Shown here in pieces: positions 42,175-50,192 of a stretch of 64,000 nucleotides of DNA. The notes under the pieces were generated by a model that saw only the letters and a program-made list of their open reading frames with translations, was not told where the DNA came from and did no database searches. Each line of letters starts with the position of its first letter. Position 1 is the first letter of the stretch. The DNA is from Butyrivibrio fibrisolvens (GTDB taxonomy: Bacteria; Bacillota; Clostridia; Lachnospirales; Lachnospiraceae). The DNA lies in the NCBI RefSeq assembly GCF_023206215.1, contig NZ_CP065800.1:3534001-3598000 (forward strand), read 5' to 3'. Made by a program: the position numbers and the translations under genes.

Positions 42175-44055
42175 TCATCCATTTATAATGCCTACAAGTA
42201 GTTCATAAGGTCTTATGGTTATAACCTTATCCCAAGCCTGTTCGATGCAGATATTAGTATATGGATCCCATATTTTATTTATTTTGGATATTCCCTTACT
42301 TATTGTTATATCTATAGTCTTAAGCCCTTCATTAGATAGGAAGATGTACTCGTATTCATCTTTTTTTAGATGAGAGAATCTAAGATCATATACATCTCCT
42401 TCGAATTCAAAATCAGGATCAGAATTTTTTCTGATCTCATCTATATACCATCTTGTACGAAGCTCCCTATCTCCATTACCATCTTCAGATTTCAAAGCTC
42501 CTGCTATGCTATCTTCATCTGCAATTATCAGCCTGCCTCCTGATCTTTCGAAGTCATGTAGTACTGTCTTTTGATCATGTGTAAGATCTCCATACTCCTT
42601 GATATCAGAAACGACTACAGTATATTCCTGCTTCGCAATGCCAAGCTTTCCATAATCTACATTACAGCTATCAAGAAGCTCTCTTTCAAGATAGTTAAAC
42701 TCTATCTGATTTGTATATAGGGGCTTTGAAAGCTTCCAGGAAAGCATTTCTTCACTGCATATAATTGCTACCCTGGCCATATTTACAGATTCTGTATTGA
42801 GATAACACATTCTTTTTATATAATCACTGAGCTTTCGGTACTGTGGCCAGAAGGGGTTGTGCATCCCGACTTCCGGCGGCCTCTCATCTCCCCGTCCGTC
42901 TCTGATACTGTAGTAGAAGGCATGAGGATATATCATATTGACGCCTCTTACAAACAGCCAGTTCAGATACCATCTCATATCATCTTGTGTGAAGCTTTTT
43001 GGATCAGACTTTCGTCCACAACATCCGAAGCATTCATTGCCATTTCTGATAACGCCTCTGTGCCTTGCACTGTCTGATGAGCACTTGCCCATAGTCGAGT
43101 GCTCTCCTTCTATCGCATGCCCATCCTCAGGTTCTACATATCTCCATACAATATCCTGGCAGGGTATCTGAAAATATTTAAGATATCCTATATCAGTGCT
43201 CTTCTCCGGATGGCCTGTAAGCGCTACATTATGAGATACACACCAGCTTTCAAGCTGCTTATAATATGCCTTTGAAAGCCTTTCATATATTACTTTTTTG
43301 TAGATCTGGTAATCTCTTCCCTCTTTTTCAAAAAGACTCTTAAGATTATCCTTATTTCCTCCTGCTTCTATATACTCTTCATAGATCCCGCTACTCCACG
43401 GTATCACATCATCTTCCACGCATCTTCCAAGTATATTAGGCTCATCTGTAAAAAAAGCTATCACAGTACTGCCAAAATAGTCTTTTAGCTCCTTATAGTA
43501 CTTCTCGTGAGTAAGTTCTATAAACATTGCAACTGCTTTGGGGTTTAGAAGATCAGCACTTTTGGGAGCGTAAGTTTCTCCATCATCCTCATTGTCATGA
43601 ACTCCCCTTATAGTACCGCCACTTGGAGCCATAACATAAGATACGTCTCTTCCATCCTCAGTCACCTTAGCTATGATTGTATTTTCTTTAGAAGTACAGT
43701 TATCTGTAGTCCTCATAAGGCACATAGATGCCAATCCCGCATCAGACCTCACCACTTCACCATGGCACGAACCGGATGGATACATAGCTTCATCATACAA
43801 TACCACTTTCATATCAAGTTCTTTAGCCTTAGACACTGCAAATCGTACGTACTTAAAATAAATATCAGATAGATAAGGTATACTTTTAGGAAGACCTTTC
43901 CTTGGATGTATCACAAAGCCCTCAACACCCTTATCTTTCATTTCAAGCATCTGCCGCTCTATCTCATTTTCAGACAGTTCGTCATTCCAAAACCAGAACG
44001 GCATAGGACTGTACTGCTTTGATGGAACCTTAAGATATTCAACTAAATTCGCCAT
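42175..44055 (-). CDS. GH106-like glycoside hydrolase (putative alpha-L-rhamnosidase)
   Basis: The product (626 aa) begins with the family-typical PMPFWFWNDELSENEIERQM, then VEGFVIHPRKGLP, MKVVLYDEAMYPSG and FTDEPNILGR, which hold conserved acidic residues of a TIM-barrel hydrolase. It resembles GH106 alpha-L-rhamnosidases but lacks their long C-terminal domains (usual length near 1000 aa), so the specificity is uncertain; it could be a related clan member. No signal peptide. Position between the RG regulator and element B supports a role in removing rhamnose from RG fragments. Its leader contains element B. Confidence 0.72.
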   Translation of the reverse strand: MANLVEYLKVPSKQYSPMPFWFWNDELSENEIERQMLEMKDKGVEGFVIHPRKGLPKSIPYLSDIYFKYVRFAVSKAKELDMKVVLYDEAMYPSGSCHGEVVRSDAGLASMCLMRTTDNCTSKENTIIAKVTEDGRDVSYVMAPSGGTIRGVHDNEDDGETYAPKSADLLNPKAVAMFIELTHEKYYKELKDYFGSTVIAFFTDEPNILGRCVEDDVIPWSSGIYEEYIEAGGNKDNLKSLFEKEGRDYQIYKKVIYERLSKAYYKQLESWCVSHNVALTGHPEKSTDIGYLKYFQIPCQDIVWRYVEPEDGHAIEGEHSTMGKCSSDSARHRGVIRNGNECFGCCGRKSDPKSFTQDDMRWYLNWLFVRGVNMIYPHAFYYSIRDGRGDERPPEVGMHNPFWPQYRKLSDYIKRMCYLNTESVNMARVAIICSEEMLSWKLSKPLYTNQIEFNYLERELLDSCNVDYGKLGIAKQEYTVVVSDIKEYGDLTHDQKTVLHDFERSGGRLIIADEDSIAGALKSEDGNGDRELRTRWYIDEIRKNSDPDFEFEGDVYDLRFSHLKKDEYEYIFLSNEGLKTIDITISKGISKINKIWDPYTNICIEQAWDKVITIRPYELLVGIING

Positions 44056-44083
44056 CTTCCCCCCGCTTATAAAACTCTTTTTA

Positions 44084-44171
44084 GTATATTACTACCCCCA
44101 CTTGGACGGGCCGGCATCCCCAAAGTCTTTACAGGGGCAGGCCCGTCCAAGTGGGATGTTTTAGTATATTA
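44084..44171. mobile_element. Miniature hairpin element B with 8-bp direct repeats
   Basis: The 72-bp unit (44092-44163) contains a perfect 16-bp stem, cccacttggacgggcc with ggcccgtccaagtggg, and an inner CCCC/GGGG stem around tgtaaagacttt (minus strand). It is bounded by 8-bp repeats GTATATTA, exactly 80 bp apart as in copy A. It lies about 30 bp before the start of the GH106-like gene. The perfect stem suggests a recent insertion. Confidence 0.68.
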
Positions 44172-44311
44172 TCCATTCTTGCACACATAGTAGCTCTTTT
44201 CGAATCAGTTTTCTATCTAATAACGTTGCAATTCAGCCACATTTCGACCTTTTATTTATTTACTACGTCCTTCAAAACCATGCATAGTTTCCTTTTAACC
44301 CTGCTTACGCC

Positions 44312-44372
44312 AAAAAGCCATCTCGTAGCACCTGCAATCAGTTAAGCTGTCGCAGCTACTACAAGATGGCTT
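44312..44372 (-). terminator. Terminator of the STAS operon
   Basis: On the minus strand AGCCATCTTGTAGTAGC pairs with GCTACGAGATGGCT across a 25-nt loop and is followed by TTTTT. It lies beyond giant hairpin 1, so hairpin 1 is probably transcribed in the STAS mRNA 3' region. Confidence 0.7.
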
Positions 44373-44409
44373 ATTACGCTCAATAATTTTTTGCAGACTT
44401 TCCTCTTAT

Positions 44410-44675
44410 AAAACAGACTCCGTCCCTTGGAGCTGCGCTGACATAGATGGTTTATTAAGTATTGTTGTGTTCTTTTGAAGTTGTTATAAAATTCAAGAGC
44501 TTGATAGATGGAGATTTCCATTCTGCCCGGGGTCCACCTGTCTGAGCGAAGCGAGTTTGGACCCCAGAATGGGAATCGCCAGATATCATGCCTTGAATTT
44601 ATAACAATTTCAAGACACGACAAGACTTAATAAACCATCTATGTCAGCGCAACTCCAAGGGACGGAGTCTGTTTT
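44410..44675 (+). repeat. Giant hairpin 1 (266 bp)
   Basis: Two arms of about 125 nt (aaaacagactccgtcccttg... and ...caagggacggagtctgtttt) pair almost completely. The apex is TGTCTGAGCGAAGCGAGTTT, identical in hairpins 2 and 3. Conserved features on the arms: a bulged A near the GAGC, a tandem G-A mismatch (left GATAGATGG against right CCAGATATC), and a 3-4-nt bulge on the left arm only, before GGGTC-type pairs. It lies directly downstream of the STAS gene stop codon and upstream of that operon's terminator. Confidence 0.85.
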
Positions 44676-44695
44676 GCAAGTAAGAAGTCTGTTTT

Positions 44696-44992
44696 TTATT
44701 CTATTGTCAGAATATCTGTAAAGCCTGTAACTTCGAAGATCTCATTGATCTCTTCATTTACATTTTTTATGACCATGCTGCCCTGCTTGTTCATTGTTTT
44801 CTGAGATAGAAGCAACACGCGAAGCCCTGCAGATGAGATGTAATCGAGCTTTGCAAAATCAAACAACAGCTTTTTAACATCACCAAGTTCTGCTTTAAGC
44901 ATATCATCAAGTTCAGGAGCTGTTGTTGTGTCCAGTCTTCCTTCAACTGCTACAGTGAGCTCATCACCGTTTCTAGTCTTATTAATAACCAT
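44696..44992 (-). CDS. STAS-domain anti-sigma factor antagonist-like protein
   Basis: The product (98 aa) is a single STAS domain, as in SpoIIAA/RsbV. The phosphorylation motif YISSAGLRVLL carries adjacent serines 53-54. In partner-switching systems the unphosphorylated form binds an anti-sigma kinase. The gene upstream on the same strand encodes a two-domain protein that may be the partner. AGGGAG before ATG. The stop is followed within 20 bp by giant hairpin 1. Confidence 0.9.
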   Translation of the reverse strand: MVINKTRNGDELTVAVEGRLDTTTAPELDDMLKAELGDVKKLLFDFAKLDYISSAGLRVLLLSQKTMNKQGSMVIKNVNEEINEIFEVTGFTDILTIE

Positions 44993-45076
44993 TACCTATC
45001 TCCCTTCTTGTCAACTACGATCAAATCGATTATTCTTATGAAACTTTGTATTGAAGGTGTCCAAAGCACCTTTCCA

Positions 45077-46282
45077 CTACTTCATCCTGCAGATGATAGT
45101 CATTTCGACCTTGTCACCTTTAACACCTACAAGTACATCGTTTGCGATATTGGCTACAATAGACTTCTCCAACTCATCCCAAGCTTCTTTGGATGCATCG
45201 TCCTTCTCAGATACTGACTCAAGACAAGTCCTGTAGTCATTAAGTGACCACATCATTCCGTATTCAAGTGATCCTTCAAAGCCTCCATACATTCCCATCG
45301 AGCCATAGTCAACATATCCGCCGCCATATTCCTGACTCAGATTCATGACATTTTCATAGTTTAATAGTCCGTTCTCTATCACATCACCAAGCTTACCCAT
45401 AATACCCTTGGCGCTACTGTTCTTTTTATCAGAAGCTACAGATAAAAGCTCTTTTTTCTTGTCAAAATTCATCTCAGTTTTGGCAGCAAGCTTTAAGCAA
45501 TAACCCTTCTTGTATTTCTCCATCCATACGACAGCCTGATAATTCTCAGTCATCTCCCTAAGCATACCCAGAGTTTCCTCAAATACCAGCTTAGCATGAA
45601 GTGCATTCTTTCTATCAAGATTCAGCTCAGCAATAAGATCATCCGCCCTATCCAGCTCTCTTGCGATATCCTTGCTGCTTCCCACAAGAATCTGGCTTGT
45701 AGATGCCTCGAGGCTGCTTGTAGAGATGAATGATAATGACTGCGTGAAGTCTTTGGTCACAACCATCTTGATATTATCAGAACTTGCTGTTATCTCTATA
45801 TCATCCGCAAGGTTTGCAACCAGTGACCTTTCCAGATCCTCCCAGGCTTCAAGGCTGTACTTATCCTGCTCTTTTTTGGCTTGCAACTGTCTTTGATATT
45901 CTTTTAAAGACCATGTTTTTTCTTCAGGAACCTTTATCATGAACATATCAGTGATCTTTTTGAAAAACCCCTTTTCTTCAAAAACAACACCTGATGATGC
46001 AATAGAGCCAAGTTCTTCTTTTTTATCTCCTTCAAGAGATCCTGCGCTCTCTAGTATGATTCTGGAAACTCTCTTATCACCTTCAAACCACAGTTCAACT
46101 GACCTTTTATCCAGGATCTGCTTTACAAGCCTTAGTACTTCCTCTGTAAGAAGCCTGAATCTAAGAGAATCTTTGTCATTGATTCCTACATCAAACGCAT
46201 AATCAGTAAGTACATTATAAGCTCTTTCGATATCCTGATTTATATCTCTGATCTTTACGTGCTCTGATTGCCTATAATCCAT
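45077..46282 (-). CDS. Duplicated two-domain protein next to STAS, possible degenerate kinase partner
   Basis: The product (401 aa) consists of two similar halves (about 1-185 and 205-401). Each has a helix resembling the N-box region of GHKL ATPases (FRLLTEEVLRLVKQIL and LVFEETLGMLREMTENYQAV), a KKELxSxAS segment, a W-SLxxYxxxL motif and a closing EAWxxLExSxVANxAxDxxV block. No nucleotide-binding glycine boxes are visible. The ATG at 46282 has GGGAGG eight bases upstream. Next to a STAS gene, an RsbW/SpoIIAB-derived binding partner is plausible but unproven; I do not recognise a named family. Confidence 0.6.
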   Translation of the reverse strand: MDYRQSEHVKIRDINQDIERAYNVLTDYAFDVGINDKDSLRFRLLTEEVLRLVKQILDKRSVELWFEGDKRVSRIILESAGSLEGDKKEELGSIASSGVVFEEKGFFKKITDMFMIKVPEEKTWSLKEYQRQLQAKKEQDKYSLEAWEDLERSLVANLADDIEITASSDNIKMVVTKDFTQSLSFISTSSLEASTSQILVGSSKDIARELDRADDLIAELNLDRKNALHAKLVFEETLGMLREMTENYQAVVWMEKYKKGYCLKLAAKTEMNFDKKKELLSVASDKKNSSAKGIMGKLGDVIENGLLNYENVMNLSQEYGGGYVDYGSMGMYGGFEGSLEYGMMWSLNDYRTCLESVSEKDDASKEAWDELEKSIVANIANDVLVGVKGDKVEMTIICRMK

Positions 46283-46433
46283 CTTTCCGGCCTCCCTGAT
46301 TTTAGAAACTATATTACGTATATATGATATCATATTTACGCAAGTCGAGACATGCCTTTATAAGAACTTTTTTCGGACTTTTTTCCGAATTTTTCCATAT
46401 ATCTACCCTATTACTATTTTCAAACTTAACCCT

Positions 46434-46474
46434 AAAAAATAGCAAACAAGTTCCACTGAGCCGGGCTTGTTTGC
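46434..46474 (-). terminator. Terminator of the lipoprotein gene
   Basis: On the minus strand GGCAAACAAG pairs with CTTGTTTGCT across a 14-nt loop containing CCCGGCTC, followed by ATTTTTT. It lies 65 bp after the stop at 46539. Confidence 0.85.
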
Positions 46475-46538
46475 CATAAAAAACATTTCTACCCTTTTGC
46501 TGTCTATGTAAATTCAGTCATATAACCTTACAATATCA

Positions 46539-47486
46539 TTAGTTTACAAACTGTACTGAATCAATGATATCCGCAAGATAGTCAGATACTTCTATATCAA
46601 GCATCTCGTCTCCACTCATATGACCTGTAAGCTCGAATACCAGCGCTCCATCCATGTAGTCTCTTGCAACTGCTGTCATATAACTGCCTGAGCCTTCTGT
46701 ATCTACAGGTGTTGTCACCCAGTAACCTGTAATATCTTCATTTCCTAAAAAAGGAGCTTCACTATATGATGCATCATCGCCATAAGCTTCACCAAGAGCC
46801 TTAATAGCGCCCTCTGCATCGTTATCAACAGTATATGTAACTGTTATCATATTGGTTCCTGCACACTCGCCTGTATATACGAAAGTTGTAACAGGTCCGC
46901 CTGTGTTAACTTCGAATTTCTCAGGATTGTATCTAACACTCCAGCCGTTGGCACTTGTATAAGTGAAGTCTTCACCTCTTTGAGCATGTACATAATTGAC
47001 AGCATCAAAGGTATCAGGATCTTCTCCTTCAACCGGTTCGAATATCACATCTATGGTATCCTCAAATGCTCCTGTGACAAGGCCATTTTCATAAGAGCTA
47101 ACAGTTAGTATATCTGTTATCGGATCATCATTTCCAAAAGTAAATTCTACAGTTCCGTCTTCTTTCTGCTCATAAACGAAATATTGTCCTGTCCCGGCAT
47201 CGCCATCTTCTACATGTCCCTGGCCATCACCTTCAAATACATAGAAGTATGTCTTCTCAGGATTCTCAAGCTCAGCTGCATAACTGGCATATACACCTTT
47301 GGCAAAATACTCCTTGGCATCCTGCGGCTGTGCATCCATAGGAACCTTTTCATCGACTACTGTAACTTCACCGGCAGAAACATTTCCCTTTACTACATTA
47401 TCAGAGCTGCATCCTTCAACCAGAAAAAGACCTGCGATAGCAACAAGAGCAATTGATATTGTTGATTTAACCATTTTCCTTCTCAT
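46539..47486 (-). CDS. Secreted lipoprotein of unknown function
   Basis: The product (315 aa) begins MRRKMVKSTISIALVAIAGL, with lipobox LVEGC (Cys at about 26), and is mostly beta-strand-rich and acidic. The second half (from about 165) resembles a bacterial lipocalin-like or PsbP-like beta domain (ANGWSVRYNPEKFEV... DYLADIIDSVQFV), but I cannot name a family. The frame is open from 47633, but GAGGAGG eight bases before the ATG at 47486 fixes the start. Single gene with its own terminator. Confidence 0.8.
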   Translation of the reverse strand: MRRKMVKSTISIALVAIAGLFLVEGCSSDNVVKGNVSAGEVTVVDEKVPMDAQPQDAKEYFAKGVYASYAAELENPEKTYFYVFEGDGQGHVEDGDAGTGQYFVYEQKEDGTVEFTFGNDDPITDILTVSSYENGLVTGAFEDTIDVIFEPVEGEDPDTFDAVNYVHAQRGEDFTYTSANGWSVRYNPEKFEVNTGGPVTTFVYTGECAGTNMITVTYTVDNDAEGAIKALGEAYGDDASYSEAPFLGNEDITGYWVTTPVDTEGSGSYMTAVARDYMDGALVFELTGHMSGDEMLDIEVSDYLADIIDSVQFVN

Positions 47487-47631
47487 GTTAAAATCCTCCT
47501 CAAAAAATATATGTGATAGATATTTGTTTTTTATTTCGTTACATGTTGAAGTATAATACCGCGTGTCCATCAAATGTCCAACAACACCAAAAATATATTT
47601 TTTATACAAATAAATATCACAAAAGATCAAC

Positions 47632-47664
47632 AAAAAGCCTTATCCCATTGCTAAGATAAGGCTT
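47632..47664 (-). terminator. Terminator of the SARP-like response regulator gene
   Basis: aagccttatc and gataaggctt form a perfect 10-bp stem with a ten-base loop. On the minus strand TTT follows directly. It lies seven bases after the stop codon at 47671. Confidence 0.85.
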
Positions 47665-47670
47665 ACAAGG

Positions 47671-48492
47671 TCACATATTCAAACTATCCGAAAGGAATCC
47701 TTCCGTCTCACTGGCCCAGCTATAGGAGCTCATATATTCTCCTCTGAAACCTTCTATTGCTTTCCTGTCTTTGTTAAGGAATCTGTACAGATCACAGTCG
47801 AACTTCTCAGGTACCACCCTCATAAGTCCCTTCTCCATCTCGAAGATATCTGATATTTTGTACTCTTCCAGCGTATCTCTAAGGCTCCTTATGATAGTAT
47901 CAAGGTACTTTTGCTTGGCTCTGTCATAGTCATCATCTTCCCATACGATATAAAAAAGATCTTTTCTTGATACGAATTTGCCCTGGCGATCCACAAGGCA
48001 GGCTATGAGCTCCTTGGCTTTATTACGCTTGAAGACAACCGGCTTGTCATCAACAAGTATATTAAAATATCCAAAAGTTTCTATCCTGACCCTTGTACCT
48101 GACGCCTTAGAAGGCTCTTCTATATTATCAGTCTGCGTCTGTCCCAGAACATAATCTATCTCATCAACAAGCTTGTCATATCCTATTGGCTTTAGAAGAT
48201 ATCCTGAAGCATGAATAGCATAGGCATCCACTGCATATTCCGAATATCCTGTAAGGAATATGATCTTAATCTCCGGACACTTCTCCTTCATCCTTTCAGC
48301 AAGCTCAAGCCCCGTCATCTCCGGCATATCTATATCAAGAAGAGCCAGCTGTGCGCTTCGCCCCTCAAGATAGTCCAGTGCCTCCTGAGCTTCCAAAAAA
48401 GCTTCAACATTATCGAATTTCTTAGTTTTCTTAAGCATTGTTACTGTTCTTTGCAGTATCAGCGCTTCGTCATCAACGCATATTACAGTCAT
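47671..48492 (-). CDS. Response regulator with SARP-like winged-helix and partial BTAD output
   Basis: The product (273 aa) has a receiver domain (acidic VDDE, phosphoacceptor Asp in LALLDIDMPEMTG, Lys in LLKPIG), then a winged helix of the SARP/Trans_reg_C type (RIETFGYFNILVDDKPVVFK, KAKELIACLVDRQGKFVSRK) and the beginning of a BTAD-like helical region. This plan is common in Lachnospiraceae beside LytS-type kinases. It follows the kinase gene by 167 bp, which contains no hairpin I can support. GAGG eight bases before ATG. Confidence 0.85.
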   Translation of the reverse strand: MTVICVDDEALILQRTVTMLKKTKKFDNVEAFLEAQEALDYLEGRSAQLALLDIDMPEMTGLELAERMKEKCPEIKIIFLTGYSEYAVDAYAIHASGYLLKPIGYDKLVDEIDYVLGQTQTDNIEEPSKASGTRVRIETFGYFNILVDDKPVVFKRNKAKELIACLVDRQGKFVSRKDLFYIVWEDDDYDRAKQKYLDTIIRSLRDTLEEYKISDIFEMEKGLMRVVPEKFDCDLYRFLNKDRKAIEGFRGEYMSSYSWASETEGFLSDSLNM

Positions 48493-48659
48493 TGCAATCC
48501 TCGTTTTTATCTTTACTTTGCTTATATTTTTTTATTTCTTCGTATCTGGTTCTAACACTTCCGATTGAATGAAAACCCAGCCCAATGTACCGGCTCTTTC
48601 ATATTTAATCTGATTACTTATCTATGAATCTGCTGCATCATAAATTCATATAATGATCA

Positions 48660-49943
48660 TCATTCCGGTATCTTAATGATGATACAGGTTCCCTCTCCCA
48701 TCTCACTTTCTATGGAAAAAGATCCTCCTGTCATATCAATTATCCTGTCTCTTACATTCTGAATCCCTATATGACCACCATTTTGAGCCTTCTTAAAAGC
48801 TTCATTGTAGTCAAAGCCCTTACCGTTATCATTGATAGAAATAACATGATATCCATCTTCCTTGTAGGTGCTTACTGACACCCAGCCGTTTCTCTTACCT
48901 CTTACTCCGTGCCTTATTGCATTCTCAACCATAGGCTGTATAGTAAGCGGCGGAATCAGGAAATTCTCATCCTCAATATCATATTCAATCCTGATAGACG
49001 GGAATCTGACCTTCTCGATATCCGAGTAGACTTTGGTATGTTCCAGCTCTTTTTTCACAGGAATAAGATCTTCCTGATTCAAAGAGTCTATGTTCTGCCT
49101 TAAATATATAGCAAACTCTTCTATGACCTTGGAAGCCCTCTCAGGATCAGTCTCTGTAAGAGCCTGAATTGTAGATAGTGCATTAAACAGAAAGTGAGGC
49201 TGGATCTGAGACATCATGATCTTTATCCTCTGCTCTGCCCTTATTGCGTTCTCATGTTCCCTTACAAACTGAAGATGCAACCATATATAGAAGAAAACCG
49301 TACTCCCCGTCATCGCCACTGTAAGGAATGATATATCAGGATTAAATCCAAGAGGAGTATCCAGATATACCGCAAATGCCACGAACATAGCTATCACAAC
49401 AGGAACTATGCTTTCCCGCCTTCTAATCCCTTTATACTTGGTAAAAGAATCTGCGATAAGCCACACTATCAGAATCAGACACGTCAAAAAAGGAACAAAA
49501 CCAAGCGGTCCCCTGTGCCAATGACCACCTGCATCAAAACTAAACACCCACGGAACAAAGAAAGGTGTGAGACATATGATTGCATTGATAAGGATGATAT
49601 AGTTTAACACCTTATCCCATCTTGTACTTCCTGTCAGTTTGATAAAAAGGTATAAAGCAACAGATCTTAAGATATAACTAACTGACGATAGCAGCGTATT
49701 CCAAAAGGCCAGATGGTTTCGATACAACGTATCGCCATATGTATTACTAACCTGCGGCTCTATCAAAAGCACAAATATGATCATAACTATGAGGAAGATC
49801 CTGCGTCTGTTATCCCTCTTCATATAAGGGTCGATGGCGACTGCAAGTAGCGCACCAAGAAGCTGCATAATCAGCGCAAAATTAAGGGCTAGAAGAATCT
49901 GCCCATTTGGATCATTCAATGCATTAATAATATCAGTAAACAT
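48660..49943 (-). CDS. LytS-type sensor histidine kinase
   Basis: The product (427 aa) has seven hydrophobic N-terminal helices (about 15-230, a 7TM-type sensor) followed by a His_kinase domain with QPHFLFNALSTIQAL (phosphoacceptor His) and an ATPase domain with VENAIRHGV and GIGIQNVRDR-like GHIGIQNVRD. No extracellular domain of size, so the signal is sensed within the membrane. It forms a two-component pair with the SARP-like regulator downstream. The leader carries element C. GGGGG five bases before ATG. Confidence 0.9.
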   Translation of the reverse strand: MFTDIINALNDPNGQILLALNFALIMQLLGALLAVAIDPYMKRDNRRRIFLIVMIIFVLLIEPQVSNTYGDTLYRNHLAFWNTLLSSVSYILRSVALYLFIKLTGSTRWDKVLNYIILINAIICLTPFFVPWVFSFDAGGHWHRGPLGFVPFLTCLILIVWLIADSFTKYKGIRRRESIVPVVIAMFVAFAVYLDTPLGFNPDISFLTVAMTGSTVFFYIWLHLQFVREHENAIRAEQRIKIMMSQIQPHFLFNALSTIQALTETDPERASKVIEEFAIYLRQNIDSLNQEDLIPVKKELEHTKVYSDIEKVRFPSIRIEYDIEDENFLIPPLTIQPMVENAIRHGVRGKRNGWVSVSTYKEDGYHVISINDNGKGFDYNEAFKKAQNGGHIGIQNVRDRIIDMTGGSFSIESEMGEGTCIIIKIPE

Positions 49944-49973
49944 AAAGCCCCCGCATACCAGTTAAGGTACCAC

Positions 49974-50049
49974 CTATAAGTTCCCACTAAGACGTTGCAG
50001 TATCACTAAAGGCTTTGGTAATACTGCACCGTCCAAGTGGAAAGTTTTA
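49974..50049. mobile_element. Miniature hairpin element C (older copy)
   Basis: ttcccactaagacg...tgcagtat pairs with atactgca...cgtccaagtggaa and the right end GTTTTAG matches copies A and B. The stem holds G-U pairs only when read on the minus strand, and the loop (CCAAAGCCTTTAG, minus strand) is inverted relative to A and B. I see no direct repeats at its ends, consistent with age. It lies about 35 bp before the LytS-type kinase start. Confidence 0.55.
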
Positions 50050-50122
50050 GTCAGTTATTATACTTAATACCATTCTACCATTTATATTATAAAAACTCCT
50101 GTCCAACAAATGTCCAACAATA

Positions 50123-50192
50123 CAAAAAATATACGTCCCATACAGCTACTGCGACACTTCTTAGCCGTAACTGCATGGGGCGTATATTTTTT
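50123..50192 (-). terminator. Long terminator hairpin of the OmpR-system kinase gene
   Basis: aaaaaatatacgtcccatacagctac and gtaactgcatggggcgtatatttttt pair over about 25 positions with G-U pairs, around a 16-nt loop. The T-tract is inside the arm. It overlaps the stop region at 50191 and can act on both strands. Confidence 0.75.

Noticed and set aside
44480..44600. A true kink-turn in the giant hairpins
   Set aside because: Tandem G-A pairs are present, but the required 3-nt bulge directly beside them is not; I only report the mismatch.
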